Shown here: piece after piece, positions 26,215 to 41,739 of the stretch | Layout: the number at the start of each line of letters is the position of its first letter | Position numbering within the stretch: the stretch's first letter is position 1 | NCBI RefSeq assembly: GCF_000504285.1 | Contig: NZ_KI632511.1 | Coordinates: 4,089,372 to 4,153,371 of the forward strand | Direction of reading: 5' to 3' | DNA from: Actinospica robiniae DSM 44927 | GTDB lineage: Bacteria; Actinomycetota; Actinomycetes; Streptomycetales; Catenulisporaceae | DNA: 64,000 nucleotides | Program-made: the position numbers and the translations under genes | Notes under the pieces: generated by a model | What the model was told of the DNA's origin: nothing | The model's input: the letters and a program-made list of their open reading frames with translations, nothing else | Databases searched by the model: none

Positions 26215-27042
26215 TCAGCCCGCCTGCAGCAGCGCCCTGAGGTCCTCGGCGACGTAGGTGGGCCGGTGCGCCCCGTCCGCGGCGTCGGCCTGCTCCCGTG
26301 TGGTCACGCCGGTGAGCACCAGCAGCGAGTCCACCCCGGCCCGGTTCGCGCCCTCGATGTCGGTGTCGAGCCGGTCGCCGACCACCAGCGGACGCTCGGC
26401 CTTGGTGCGCAGCATCGTCTCGCGGTGCAGCGCGATCTCCGGCTTCCCGGCCACCCGCGGCCACTGGCCCGGGCAGGCCTGGGCGACTGCGGTCACCAGC
26501 GCGCCGTTGCCGGGGGCGATGCCGCGCGCGGTCGGCATGGTCAGGTCGGTGTTGGCGGCGAACCACGGCACACCGCGCTGTACCGCGTACGCGATCTCGG
26601 CGAGGTCCGTCCAGGAGGTGTCCGGCCGGTAGCCCTGCACGGCCGCGGCCGGGTCGTCGTCGGCCGAGGTGACCGGGACCAGGCCGCGCTCGGTCAGCGC
26701 CACTTTCAGCCCTTCACCGCCGACCGCGAGCACCTTCGAGCCGGCCGGCACCGACTCGGCGATCATCCGGGCGACCGCCTGGGCCGCGGTGACCACGTCC
26801 TCCGGCTTGGCCGGCAGTCCGAGCTCGACCAGGTGCTGGGCGACGGCCTCCGGGGTGCGCGAGGCGTTGTTGGTGACGTATGCCAGGCGCATGCCCTGGT
26901 CGGCCGCCGCGAGCAGGGCGGAGACGGCGTGCGGGACGGCGTCGGGGCCGCGGTAGACCACCCCGTCGAGGTCGAGCAGGGCGGTGTCGTAGCGGCGGGC
27001 GAGCGGCAGCGTCGAGTGCGGCGATGTCGAGTCTTGGGTCAC
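26215..27042 (-). CDS. HAD-IIA family phosphatase (NagD/phosphoglycolate phosphatase-like)
   Basis: 275 residues. Motif I is TALLDLDGVVYRGP with the nucleophile Asp and the acid/base Asp two residues on. Motif II is AYVTNNASRTPE. Motif III/IV is AGKPEIALH and VVGDRLDTDIEGANRAG. The C2 cap lies between motifs II and III, as in NagD and PGP-type phosphatases. It is a cytoplasmic small-molecule phosphatase. The substrate (4-nitrophenyl phosphate in assays, phosphoglycolate or sugar phosphates in cells) cannot be predicted here. Confidence 0.9.
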   Translation of the reverse strand: MTQDSTSPHSTLPLARRYDTALLDLDGVVYRGPDAVPHAVSALLAAADQGMRLAYVTNNASRTPEAVAQHLVELGLPAKPEDVVTAAQAVARMIAESVPAGSKVLAVGGEGLKVALTERGLVPVTSADDDPAAAVQGYRPDTSWTDLAEIAYAVQRGVPWFAANTDLTMPTARGIAPGNGALVTAVAQACPGQWPRVAGKPEIALHRETMLRTKAERPLVVGDRLDTDIEGANRAGVDSLLVLTGVTTREQADAADGAHRPTYVAEDLRALLQAG

Positions 27043-27119
27043 CCCTCGATCTTACTGAGCGCCGCCGCCGGGCGATCCGGCCAGGTACGGCCGGGGCCCG
27101 GGCGACGCCGGGGACCGCG

Positions 27120-27590
27120 TCAGCGCTGCTCCTGCGGCGGCCGGTGGGCGTGGGCCCGCGCCGTCGCCCGCGCGCCGCGCAGAGCAAGCGTGTAGTAGTT
27201 CACATCCGGGCGCATCGCCGCGGCCACGGCCAGATGCTCGACCGCCAGGTCGAACCGGCCGAGCTTCGCCGCCGACAGGCCCCAGCCGAACTGGGCGTAG
27301 TCGTCGTCCGGGTCCTCCTCGACCAGGCGCTGGAAGGAGACCACCGCCTCGTCGTACTGCTCGGAGTCGAACTGGGCCCGGGCGAGGGCCTCGAGCACGG
27401 ACCGGGAGTGCGGAACCCGGGCGGCCGCGCGCCGGAGCACCTGGGAGGCGGTGGCCGGGTCGCCCTCGTCGAGCAGTTGCACGCCCCGCTGGTACCAGTC
27501 GTAGACCTCGCCGCTGGGCAGGCCCTGCTCCTGCTCGTCCGCCTCGTCCAGCCAGCCGTTCTCGCCCTGCTGCCGCTCGCCCGCCATCAT
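27120..27590 (-). CDS. Tetratricopeptide-repeat protein
   Basis: 156 residues. After an acidic Gln-rich start come three TPR units: EVYDWYQRGVQLLDEGDPAT, SVLEALARAQFDSEQYDEAV and YAQFGWGLSAAKLGRFDLAV, each with the Gly/Ala/Tyr spacing of the repeat. TPRs bind peptides or proteins. The gene is conserved in this position beside the HAD phosphatase in actinomycetes. The partner is unknown. Confidence 0.8.
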   Translation of the reverse strand: MMAGERQQGENGWLDEADEQEQGLPSGEVYDWYQRGVQLLDEGDPATASQVLRRAAARVPHSRSVLEALARAQFDSEQYDEAVVSFQRLVEEDPDDDYAQFGWGLSAAKLGRFDLAVEHLAVAAAMRPDVNYYTLALRGARATARAHAHRPPQEQR

Positions 27591-27751
27591 CCCGCGCCTC
27601 CTACCCGTCCCGTCACCCGATCCCGAAGAGGTCGGTGGTTGCGTGACTCCCTATAGAGCCGTACCTTCCCCGCTCCTCGTCCGCTCGATGCCTCAACGTC
27701 GACCACACCACCCGTTCACCGGAGAGGCACGGTCCCCTTTAGCATTTCGCT

Positions 27752-29038
27752 ATGACCGCCGAGCTTGCCGCCGACACGCCGAGCCGCCTCGTCCTTTCGC
27801 CGTTTCGCGGACTCCGCTTCACCGCCGCCGACCAGGCCGCCGTGATCAGCCCGCCTTACGACATGATCGACCACGATCAGGCGCAGCGGCTCGCGGACGG
27901 CGACGTGCACAACATCGTCCGCGTGATACTCCCCGAGCTCCACGAGCCCGACCCGCGCCTGCGCTACCGCCGCGCCGCCCGCACGCTGCGGGAATGGCGC
28001 GACGAGGGCCTGCTGGCGCTCGACGAGCGCCCGGCCCTGTACGTCTACGAGCAGCACGTACCGGACGGTCCGGACGGCCCCGGCTCGGTCCAGCGCGGCC
28101 TGATCGGCGCGCTGCGGCTGCCGGGCGCCGGCGCCGGGCCGGTGCACCCGCACGAGGACGTGGTGGACGCGGTGGTCCAGGACCGCCGCTCGCTGATGTA
28201 CGCGCTCGGGGCGAACCCGGAGCCGATACTGCTCGCGTACCAGGGCGAGGGCGCCGCGTCCGATCTGGTCGAGCGGATGGCCGAAGATTCCGGGCCGCTG
28301 GTAGAGGTCGCCGGACTCGACGGCGTACGCCACCGGCTGTGGGCCGTGGACGACCCGGAGCAGCTCGCGGCCGTGGCCGAGGACCTGGCCGGACGCGAGG
28401 CGCTGATCGCCGACGGCCACCACCGCTACGCCGCCTACCGCGAGCTGGCCACGCTCGGGCGCGCGGGCACCGACCACGGCCTGGCGCTGCTGGTGAACAC
28501 CGGACGGCACCCGCTGCGGGTGCGCGGGATACACCGCTGGCTGCCCGATCTGCCGGCCGCGCAGGCCGTCGCCGAGGCGGGCAAGTGGTTCACGGTGACG
28601 AAGGTCGAGGGCAACTACCGGGCCGCCATCGAGGCGCTGGACGCGGTGGGCCCGGACCGGATCGCGATGGCCGTGGTGGCCGGCCACGACGCCTGGCTGC
28701 TGACGGACCCGGACCCGAAGCTGATCGCCGAGCACGTGCCGCCGGACCGCCCGGAGGCCTGGCGGAAGCTGGACGCGACGGTGCTCCACCACGCCCTGGC
28801 GGTCGGCGTCTGGGGGATACCCGACACCGCGCAGAGCATCCGCTACGACCACGACGCCCGCAGCGCGGTGACCGAGGCCTACCGCCACGCCGGCATCGCC
28901 GTGCTGCTGCGGCCGGTGCCCGAGGCGACCGTGCACGAGCTCGCCGCCGCGGGCGTCATGCTGCCGCGCAAGTCGACCTCGTTCTCGCCCAAGCCCGCGA
29001 CGGGTCTGGTGCTGCGTCTGCTGGACGAAGAGGGCTGA
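27752..29038 (+). CDS. DUF1015 family protein
   Basis: 428 residues. The family signature ISPPYDMIDHDQAQRLADGD (usually PPYDVI) is near residue 32, followed by NIVRVILPE and YVYEQHV. The middle contains EALIADGHHRYAAYREL, the most conserved motif of the family with paired His residues, and the end has LMPRKST-type LPRKSTSFSPKP. The fold is related to the ParB/sulfiredoxin superfamily and the protein is cytoplasmic. Its biochemical role is not established in actinobacteria. It is convergent with the TPR/RGG gene, separated by a strong terminator. Confidence 0.88.
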   Translation: MTAELAADTPSRLVLSPFRGLRFTAADQAAVISPPYDMIDHDQAQRLADGDVHNIVRVILPELHEPDPRLRYRRAARTLREWRDEGLLALDERPALYVYEQHVPDGPDGPGSVQRGLIGALRLPGAGAGPVHPHEDVVDAVVQDRRSLMYALGANPEPILLAYQGEGAASDLVERMAEDSGPLVEVAGLDGVRHRLWAVDDPEQLAAVAEDLAGREALIADGHHRYAAYRELATLGRAGTDHGLALLVNTGRHPLRVRGIHRWLPDLPAAQAVAEAGKWFTVTKVEGNYRAAIEALDAVGPDRIAMAVVAGHDAWLLTDPDPKLIAEHVPPDRPEAWRKLDATVLHHALAVGVWGIPDTAQSIRYDHDARSAVTEAYRHAGIAVLLRPVPEATVHELAAAGVMLPRKSTSFSPKPATGLVLRLLDEEG

Positions 29039-29083
29039 GCCGGGCCAACTCTCTCAGCGCCTTCCGCGCTGTACGCGAGACCA

Positions 29084-29132
29084 CAGCACAGTGCCCCCGA
29101 TGCCCGTAAAGGGCCTCGGGGGCACTGTGCTG
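29084..29132. terminator. Bidirectional terminator between convergent genes
   Basis: A 22-bp stem with a single mismatch (29084-29105 with 29111-29132) and a GTAAA loop lies between the DUF1015 stop and the stop of the TPR/RGG gene. Confidence 0.85.
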
Positions 29133-29157
29133 AGATGCGCTGGGCTATCGCGGACGC

Positions 29158-31530
29158 TTACTGCTCTTCGTCCTCGATGCCGGCGGCGAGCTCGGCGGCG
29201 TCGAGCTGCGGCGCGCGCTGCTCGAACTCCTCGTCGTCGTCTTCGTCATCTTCGTCGTCGTCGAGGTCGTCTTCGTCGTCCTCGTCGTCGTCCTCGTACT
29301 CTTCGTCATCCTCGTCGTCGAGTTCGTCGTCCTCGTCGTCGAACTCCTCGTCGAGCTCGGCCGCGCCCTCGGCACTCTCGTCGTCTTCGCCGAAGACGAC
29401 TCCGTCGAGCTCGGCGATACGGTCCTCGGCGTCGGTGACGCCGTCCGAGTCGGCCTCGGCCGCGCGGGCGAACCACTCGCGGGCCTCGGGCTCACGGTCG
29501 GCCTCGAGCAGCGCGTCGGCGTAGGCGTAGCGCAGCCGCGCGGTCCACGGCTCGATCTGAGCGGGGGTCAGGTCGGCACCCTGCAGCATGGCCACGGCCG
29601 CGTCGACCTGGCCGAGGTCGCGGCGCGCGCCGGCGGCGACGATGCGCAGCTCGATCTGCGTGCCCTTGTCCAGCTCCTTGGCCTCCGGCGCCTGCGCCAT
29701 CTCCAGCGCCTTCTCCGGACGCCCGAGCCCGCGCTCGCAGTCGGCCATCACGGCCCACTGGTGGTTGGACCCGGTGATGCGCCGCGCGGCACGCAGCTCG
29801 GCGAGCGCCTCGGCGTACCGGTCGGACAGGTAGGCGGTCAGGCCGAGCGCCTCGCGGGTCGCGGCCAGGCGCGGCGCGAGCTGCTGAGCCGAACGGGCGT
29901 ACTGGTAGGCCTTCTCCGGGTCCTCGTCGATGAACCGGCCGGCCATGACCAGGTGGCCGCCGACGAGCTGGGCCTTCATCCGCACGAGGGTGCGCAACTC
30001 GGCCCGGATGTCCTCGTCGAGGTCGTTCAGGTCGATGTCGTCCGGCAGTTCGAGGTGCGGGGCCTGCTCGCGCTCGGCCGCCGGCTGCGCGGGACGCTCG
30101 TCCCGGCGGAACCCGCCGCGCTCGCCGCCACGGTCGTCGCGACGCTGGAAGCCGCCGCGGTCCGGACGGTCCCCGCCACCGCGGTTGTCACGGTCGCCGT
30201 AGGACGGACGACGGTCACCGTACGAGGGACGGTCCCCGCCGCGGTCATCACGACGCTGGAAGCCACCACGGTCCGGACGGTCCCCGCCACCGCGGTTGTC
30301 ACGGTCGCCGTAAGAGGGACGACGGTCGCCGTACGACGGCTTGTCACCCCGGTCATCACGGCGCTGGAACCCGCCACGGTCCGGACGGTCCCCACCGCCA
30401 CTGCGGTTGTCACGGTCGCCATAGGAGGGACGACGGTCACCGTAAGAGGGACGGTCGCCACCGCGGTCATCGCGACGCTGGAAGCCGCCACGGTCCGGAC
30501 GGTCCCCACCGCCACTGCGGTTGTCACGGTCGCCATAGGAGGGACGACGGTCACCGTACGAGGGACGGTCCCCGCCTGTGCGGTTGTCACGGTCTCCGTA
30601 GGACGGACGACGGTCACCGTACGAGGGGCGGTCCCCGCCGCGGTCGTCACGACGCTGGAAGCCACCACGGTCCGGACGGTCCCCGCCTGTGCGGTTGTCA
30701 CGGTCGCCGTAGGACGGACGACGGTCACCGTACGACGGGCGGTCCCCGCCACGGTCGTCACGACGCTGGAAGCCACCACGGTCCGGACGGTCCCCGCCTG
30801 TGCGGTTGTCACGGTCGCCGTAGGACGGACGACGGTCACCGTACGACGGGCGGTCCCCGCCACGGTCGTCACGACGCTGGAACCCGCCGCGCTCGCCACC
30901 GCGGTCATCGCGGCGCTGGAAGCCACCACGGTCCGGACGGTCCCCACCGCCACTGCGGTTGTCACGGTCGCCGTAAGAGGGACGACGGTCACCGTACGAG
31001 GGCTTGTCACCGCGGTCATCACGGCGCTGGAACCCGCCACGGTCCGGACGGTCCCCACCGCCACTGCGGTTGTCACGGCCCTGATAGCCGCCACGCTCGC
31101 CACCGCGGTCATCGCGCCGCTGGAAACCGCCGCGCTCACCACCACCGCGGTTGTCACGGTCGCCGTAAGAGGGACGACGGTCACCGTACGACGGCTTGTC
31201 ACCCCGGTCATCACGGCGCTGGAACCCGCCACGGTCCGGACGGTCCCCACCGCCACTGCGGTTGTCACGGCCCTGATAGCCGCCACGGTCACCACCGCGG
31301 TCATCGCGCCGCTGGAAACCGCCGCGCTCACCACCACCGCGGTTGTCACGGTCGCCGTAGGACGGACGACGGTCACCGTACGAGGGGCGGTCGCCGCCCG
31401 AACGGCCCTTGTCGTCTTCGCGGCGGCCGACGTTCCGGTCGCCACGGGACTGGCCGGCCACACGCTTGTTTCCCCCCGAGGGGCGGCCCGTCATAGGACG
31501 CTTGGGGCGGCCGGAAGAGGAAGTAGACAT
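29158..31530 (-). CDS. TPR protein with giant RGG/RDD-type repeat region and acidic tail
   Basis: 790 residues from MSTSSSGRPKRPM. Residues 47 to about 480 are tandem repeats of low complexity: ten blocks of PSYGDRRPSYGDRDNR alternating with DRGGFQRRDDRGG units, about 37-65 residues each. Then a helical domain (about 500-715: LPDDIDLNDLDEDIRAEL, RFIDEDPEKAYQYARSA, RYAEALAELRAARRI) looks like TPR repeats and resembles conserved actinobacterial proteins. The end (716-770) is nearly all Asp/Glu. Arg-Gly-Gly/Tyr-rich regions bind RNA and promote condensates in other proteins; that role is inference here. It lies immediately downstream of the rrn operon on the same strand. Confidence 0.82.
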   Translation of the reverse strand: MSTSSSGRPKRPMTGRPSGGNKRVAGQSRGDRNVGRREDDKGRSGGDRPSYGDRRPSYGDRDNRGGGERGGFQRRDDRGGDRGGYQGRDNRSGGGDRPDRGGFQRRDDRGDKPSYGDRRPSYGDRDNRGGGERGGFQRRDDRGGERGGYQGRDNRSGGGDRPDRGGFQRRDDRGDKPSYGDRRPSYGDRDNRSGGGDRPDRGGFQRRDDRGGERGGFQRRDDRGGDRPSYGDRRPSYGDRDNRTGGDRPDRGGFQRRDDRGGDRPSYGDRRPSYGDRDNRTGGDRPDRGGFQRRDDRGGDRPSYGDRRPSYGDRDNRTGGDRPSYGDRRPSYGDRDNRSGGGDRPDRGGFQRRDDRGGDRPSYGDRRPSYGDRDNRSGGGDRPDRGGFQRRDDRGDKPSYGDRRPSYGDRDNRGGGDRPDRGGFQRRDDRGGDRPSYGDRRPSYGDRDNRGGGDRPDRGGFQRRDDRGGERGGFRRDERPAQPAAEREQAPHLELPDDIDLNDLDEDIRAELRTLVRMKAQLVGGHLVMAGRFIDEDPEKAYQYARSAQQLAPRLAATREALGLTAYLSDRYAEALAELRAARRITGSNHQWAVMADCERGLGRPEKALEMAQAPEAKELDKGTQIELRIVAAGARRDLGQVDAAVAMLQGADLTPAQIEPWTARLRYAYADALLEADREPEAREWFARAAEADSDGVTDAEDRIAELDGVVFGEDDESAEGAAELDEEFDDEDDELDDEDDEEYEDDDEDDEDDLDDDEDDEDDDEEFEQRAPQLDAAELAAGIEDEEQ
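30090..31392 (-). repeat. Tandem repeat array inside the TPR/RGG coding sequence
   Basis: About 1.3 kb of imperfect tandem DNA repeats encoding the Gly/Arg/Asp/Tyr-rich region. Most units are 111-117 bp with some longer composite units (about 150-195 bp). Adjacent units near 30590-30890 are nearly identical at DNA level, so unit number probably changes by recombination. Every unit is a multiple of three, so the frame is kept. Confidence 0.85.
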
Positions 31531-31686
31531 GCGAGTGGGGCTCCTGTCGTGGCGCGTAGAGGAACTTCTAGTGAACCGATCTAGGCGTTGCCTAGACGCA
31601 TCCCCCCATTCTCCCCCACCGTCCGCGCCGATGGCCAATCGCCCGGGCACGGGTGTGCGGGCGCGGATGAGCAGTTGGGGTGAAAC

Positions 31687-31730
31687 AGCTGTAGGCCCCT
31701 GGACCGTTTCGGGTCCGGGGGCCTACAGCT
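31687..31730 (-). terminator. Terminator of the rrn operon
   Basis: A 19-bp stem (31687-31705 with 31712-31730) with one mismatched position lies nine bases beyond the 5S gene in the direction of transcription. Confidence 0.85.
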
Positions 31731-31739
31731 CTACGGGTT

Positions 31740-31856
31740 GCGCGGCGGCGTCCTACTCTCCCACCAGGTCTCCCTGGCAGTACCATCGGCGCTGGCGGGC
31801 TTAGCTTCCGGGTTCGGGATGGGACCGGGCGTTTCCCCGCCGCCATGACCGCCGCA
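31740..31856 (-). rRNA. rrf: 5S ribosomal RNA
   Basis: About 117 nt. The minus strand shows the actinobacterial 5S landmarks GGGGAAACGCCCGGT, CCGAACCCGGAAGCTAAG, and GCGCCGATGGTACTG, and the complementary ends GCGGCGG/CCGCCGC that close helix I. Ends are estimated to within a few bases. Confidence 0.95.
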
Positions 31857-31908
31857 CGTCATTCAGGTTTCCTAGCAACTACTCCCGGGCGGGAGCGGCC
31901 GGGTACCT

Positions 31909-31933
31909 GTGAACCGGCTAGTGGATGCGAGCA
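31909..31933 (-). other. 3' half of the pre-23S processing stem
   Basis: Complementary to 35135-35159 at 23 of 25 positions (one of the two differences can be a G-U pair). Together they bring the two flanks of 23S rRNA into a long helix of the sort cut by RNase III. Confidence 0.75.
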
Positions 31934-31962
31934 AGCAGAAGATCAAGAAAGTCTATGTTGGG

Positions 31963-36993
<5,031 letters not shown>

Positions 36994-37427
36994 AAAGAAT
37001 TCAATGACCTGGCTAAACATCCCGACGGGGGTCGGGATATACTAGCCAATTCAAAACTATTGGCATCGTAAACAAATGACACACTGTTGAGTTCTCAAGA
37101 AACAGTCACGCGCTAGGTACTTTGTTTTTGTTCCGTTTCCCTTGCGGTGTTCCCAACTCTATCAGACTTTCGCGGCGGTTATTTCCACCGGGTTTTCTCG
37201 CTGTTTCGATCTTTCGACCGGAACGACGGAAAACCGATCCCTTCGGCCCTAAGGCTTGAGGATCCGTCTCACGAAGTTGGGGTTTCGCCGCTCCGCTATC
37301 GCCCGGTTGGACCCGGTCCGATCGCTCTTGGCGACGTTGGTCTACATTACGCGTCCGGCCCGCCCCCGTCAAATCGGGTGCGGGCCGGGTGGCCGATGGG
37401 CGCCGAGGCGCCGGCTGCGGGGCGCGG
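36994..37427 (-). other. rrn leader and promoter region
   Basis: 434 bases between nusB and 16S. From 16S outward: a short ATCCCGAC/GTCGGGAT hairpin (37017-37038), the conserved actinobacterial leader box CTTGAGAACTCAACAGTGTG (complement of 37080-37099), then an AT-richer stretch, and a strong promoter at 37344-37372. A weaker -10-like TAGAGT (complement near 37156-37161) may mark a second promoter. No gene is seen. Confidence 0.7.
37344..37372 (-). promoter_or_regulatory. Main rrn promoter (housekeeping sigma)
   Basis: On the minus strand TTGACG (37367-37372) and TAATGT (37344-37349) are separated by exactly 17 bases. They lie about 350 bases upstream of 16S and 56 bases past the nusB stop codon. 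Confidence 0.75.
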
Positions 37428-37862
37428 TCAGCGCTGCAGCGAGGGCTTGAGCTCCATGATCCGGTTCAGCATGCCGTTGACGAACTGGGGCGAGGTGTCG
37501 GTGGAGAGCTGTTGCGCCAGTCCCACCGCCTCGTCGATCGCCACCACGTCCGGCACGTCCTCCTGCCAGAGCAGTTCGAAGATGCCCAGCCGGAGCAGGT
37601 TGCGGTCCACCGCGGGCATCCGGTCCAGCGGCCAGCCCACGGAATAGGTCTCGATCAGGGTGTCGATGCGCTCCTGGTGCCGGGCCACGCCCTCCACCAG
37701 CTTCACCGCGTACTCGCCGATCCGCGGATCGGAGTCCTGCGGCGTGAGCTGCTGGACCCGGGCGATCCGCTCGGCGAGCACGGCGGACGGACTCACGCTG
37801 CGCAGATCCGCCTCGTACAGCATCTCCACCGCGCGTCGGCGTGCCTTGTTGCGTGTAGCCAC
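37428..37862 (-). CDS. nusB: Transcription antitermination protein NusB
   Basis: 144 residues, all helical. It opens with TRNKARRRAVEMLYEADLR, the basic first helix that binds boxA RNA with NusE (S10), and closes with VDRNLLRLGIFELLW, VVAIDEAVGLAQQLS and QFVNGMLNRI, the most conserved NusB segments. NusB is needed for antitermination of rRNA transcription. It lies between efp and the rrn promoter on the same strand, so nusB transcripts may run into the rrn operon. Confidence 0.96.
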   Translation of the reverse strand: MATRNKARRRAVEMLYEADLRSVSPSAVLAERIARVQQLTPQDSDPRIGEYAVKLVEGVARHQERIDTLIETYSVGWPLDRMPAVDRNLLRLGIFELLWQEDVPDVVAIDEAVGLAQQLSTDTSPQFVNGMLNRIMELKPSLQR

Positions 37863-37919
37863 GGTTCTCGTCAGGTCCCTCGTTGCCAGGATCGGTTGGT
37901 GACAGCGTGCGGAACGCGC

Positions 37920-38483
37920 TTAGTTGTTGATCCGGCCGAGGTACTTGCCGTCGCGGGTGTCGACCTTGACCTTCTCGCCGGTGCCGATGAACAGCGGGAC
38001 CTGGATCTCCGCGCCGGTCTCGACGGTGGCCGGCTTGGTGCCACCGGTGGAGCGGTCGCCCTGCAGGCCCGGCTCGGTGTAGGTGATGACCATCTCGACG
38101 GCCGCGGGCAGCTCGATGTAGAGCGGCACGCCGTCGTGCGTGGCGACCATGGCCTCGGCGCTCTCGAGCAGGTAGTCCGCGTTCTGGCCGACGGTGTCGC
38201 CGGACACGTGCAGCTGGTCGTAGGTGTCGAGGTCCATGAACACGAAGTCGGCACCCTCCTTGTAGAGGTACTGCATGGTGCGCTTGTCGACGTTCGCGGT
38301 CTCGACCTTGATGCCGGCGTTGAAGGTCTTGTCGACGACCTTCCCGGACAGGACGTGCTTGAGCTTGGTCCGAACGAAGGCCGGTCCCTTACCGGGCTTG
38401 ACGTGCTGGAATTCGACGACATTCCACAGCTCGCCGTCCAGGTTGAGCGTCATGCCGTTCTTGAGATCATTGGTCGAGGCCAC
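37920..38483 (-). CDS. efp: Elongation factor P
   Basis: 187 residues from a GTG ([19 protein letters not shown]). Domain I carries the loop [12 protein letters not shown] with Lys32 at the tip that contacts the peptidyl-tRNA. Domains II and III follow with [19 protein letters not shown], and the C-terminal EF-P signature [23 protein letters not shown] relieves stalling at polyproline. In many actinomycetes pepP and aroQ lie between aroB and efp; here aroB is the direct neighbour. Confidence 0.96.
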   Translation of the reverse strand: MASTNDLKNGMTLNLDGELWNVVEFQHVKPGKGPAFVRTKLKHVLSGKVVDKTFNAGIKVETANVDKRTMQYLYKEGADFVFMDLDTYDQLHVSGDTVGQNADYLLESAEAMVATHDGVPLYIELPAAVEMVITYTEPGLQGDRSTGGTKPATVETGAEIQVPLFIGTGEKVKVDTRDGKYLGRINN

Positions 38484-38536
38484 GGCCGGGTGACTCCTAG
38501 CTAGAGGAAATTGGTGAGATTGCGCCAGTCTACCGG

Positions 38537-40222
<1,686 letters not shown>

Positions 40223-40226
<4 letters not shown>

Positions 40227-41452
40227 GCCGCTCCCCCACCGACCTGCAGGCCGCGCTCGGCCAGCTCGGCCAGGTAGGCCTCGACGTTGCGCCGGGTCTC
40301 GCGGACCGAGTCGCCGCCGAACTTCTCCAGCAGGGCGTCGGCGACCGTCATCGCGGCCATGGCCTCCGCCACGATCGCGGCGGCCGGGACCGCGCACACG
40401 TCGGAGCGCTGGTGGTGCGCGGTGACGGCCTCGCCGGTGGCGACGTCGACGGTGGCAAGGGCGCGCGGGATGGTGGAGATCGGCTTCATCGCCGCGCGTA
40501 CGCGCAGCACCTCGCCGGTGGACATGCCGCCCTCGGTACCGCCGGACTTGCCGGTACGCCGGCGCACGCCCGGGTTGGCGGGCTCCATCTCGTCCTGGGC
40601 CTGCGAGCCGCGCACCCGGGCCAGCTCGAACCCGTCGCCGAGCTCGACGCCCTTGATCGCCTGAATACCCATCAGCGCCGCGGCGAGGCGGGCGTCGAGG
40701 CGCCGGTCCCAGTGCACGTGGCTGCCGAGGCCGGGGGGCAGGCCGTAGACGAGCACCTCGACGACACCGCCGAGGGTGTCGCCGGCCTTGTGGCACGCGT
40801 CGATCTCGGCGACCATCGCGGCCGAGGCCTCCGGGTCAAGACAGCGCACCGGGTCGGCGTCGACGCGCTCCTCGTCGGAAGGCAGCGGGAGCAGGCCGGC
40901 CTTGGCCCGCACCGGGCCGAGCTCGACCACGTGCGAGACCAGTTCGACGCCGGCGGCCTGGCGCAGGAACGCGCGGGCGACCTCGCCGAGCGCGACCCGG
41001 GCGGCGGTCTCCCGGGCGCTGGCCCGCTCGAGCACCGGGCGGGCTTCTTCGAACCCGTACTTCTGGATGCCGGCCAGGTCGGCGTGGCCGGGGCGGGGCC
41101 GGGTGAGCGGGGCGCTGCGGGCCTGCCCGGAGCTGCCGGGCTCGATCGCGTCGAGCTCGCCCTCGCCCTCGGCCGGGTCGGCGGCCATCACGGTGCGCCA
41201 CTTGGGCCACTCCGAGTTGCCGATGCGCACCGCGACGGGTCCGCCCTGGGTCAGGCCGTGGCGCACGCCGCCGAGGAACTCGACCTCGTCCTGCTCGAAC
41301 TTCATCCGAGCTCCGCGGCCGTACCCGAGCCGGCGCCTCGCCAGTGCGTGCGCGAGATCCTTGGTCGAGGTCTCCACTCCGGCCGGCAGGCCTTCGGCGA
41401 TCGCGACGAGGGCCGGACCGTGGGATTCGCCTGCGGTGAGCCAACGCAACAT
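40223..41452 (-). CDS. aroC: Chorismate synthase
   Basis: 409 residues from [18 protein letters not shown], the classical N-terminus. Other signatures are [52 protein letters not shown] and [13 protein letters not shown] near the FMN site. It makes chorismate from EPSP with reduced FMN. The stop TGA overlaps the ATG of the repeat cassette. It is divergent from the plus-strand islet at 41586, with 133 bases between. Confidence 0.96.
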
Positions 41453-41573
41453 GCCCCGATCATCCCACACCGGGGGTCTGCGGATCCTGGGTGTCCAGAT
41501 CCGCGCGGGCACCCGGCCGGGGGCGGGCGACCCCCGGTAACCGGGCGGCCACGTCGCGGCCATCTGGCTTGCC

Positions 41574-41579
41574 TACAGT
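41574..41579 (+). promoter_or_regulatory. -10 element placing a leaderless start at the first repeat cassette
   Basis: TACAGT matches TANNNT and is followed after six bases by the ATG of cassette A (41586). This spacing is typical of leaderless mRNAs in actinobacteria. No clear -35 is present. Confidence 0.45.
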
Positions 41580-41585
41580 GCGGGA

Positions 41586-41662
41586 ATGAGCGAGCTTGCG
41601 AGCGAATCATCAGGCACAGAGTGTGCGCGAACGCGCCGACCGAGCTCTAGCGAGGTCGCGTC
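41586..41662 (+). repeat. 77-bp start-codon cassette, copy A
   Basis: Begins ATGAGCGAGCTTGCGAGCGA and ends at the base before the GTG of copy B. It encodes 26 residues ([10 protein letters not shown]... ending SSSEVAS), and its TGA overlaps the next GTG. It is identical to copy B over most of its first 50 bases. Confidence 0.85.
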
Positions 41663-41739
41663 GTGAGCGAGCTTGCGAGCGAATCATCAGGCACAGAGTG
41701 TGCGCGAACGCGCCTACCGAGCGCTCGCGCGGTGGCTGC
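41663..41739 (+). repeat. 77-bp start-codon cassette, copy B
   Basis: Direct tandem neighbour of copy A with the same length. It begins GTGAGCGAGCTTGCGAGCGA, encodes 26 residues ([10 protein letters not shown]... ending PSARAVAA), and its TGA overlaps the GTG start of the SAM-hydroxide adenosyltransferase gene. Confidence 0.85.

Noticed and set aside
30090-31392. Possible CRISPR array (regular repeats of about 110-190 bp)
   Set aside because: Units are in frame, have no unique spacers and encode a repetitive protein with a clear start, TPR domain and stop.
41586-41739. Longer N-terminus for the SAM-hydroxide adenosyltransferase through the cassettes
   Set aside because: The extra residues come from a different phase of the repeat (RANHQAQSVRER twice), so they are a read-through artefact. 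The GTG at 41740 matches the family start.
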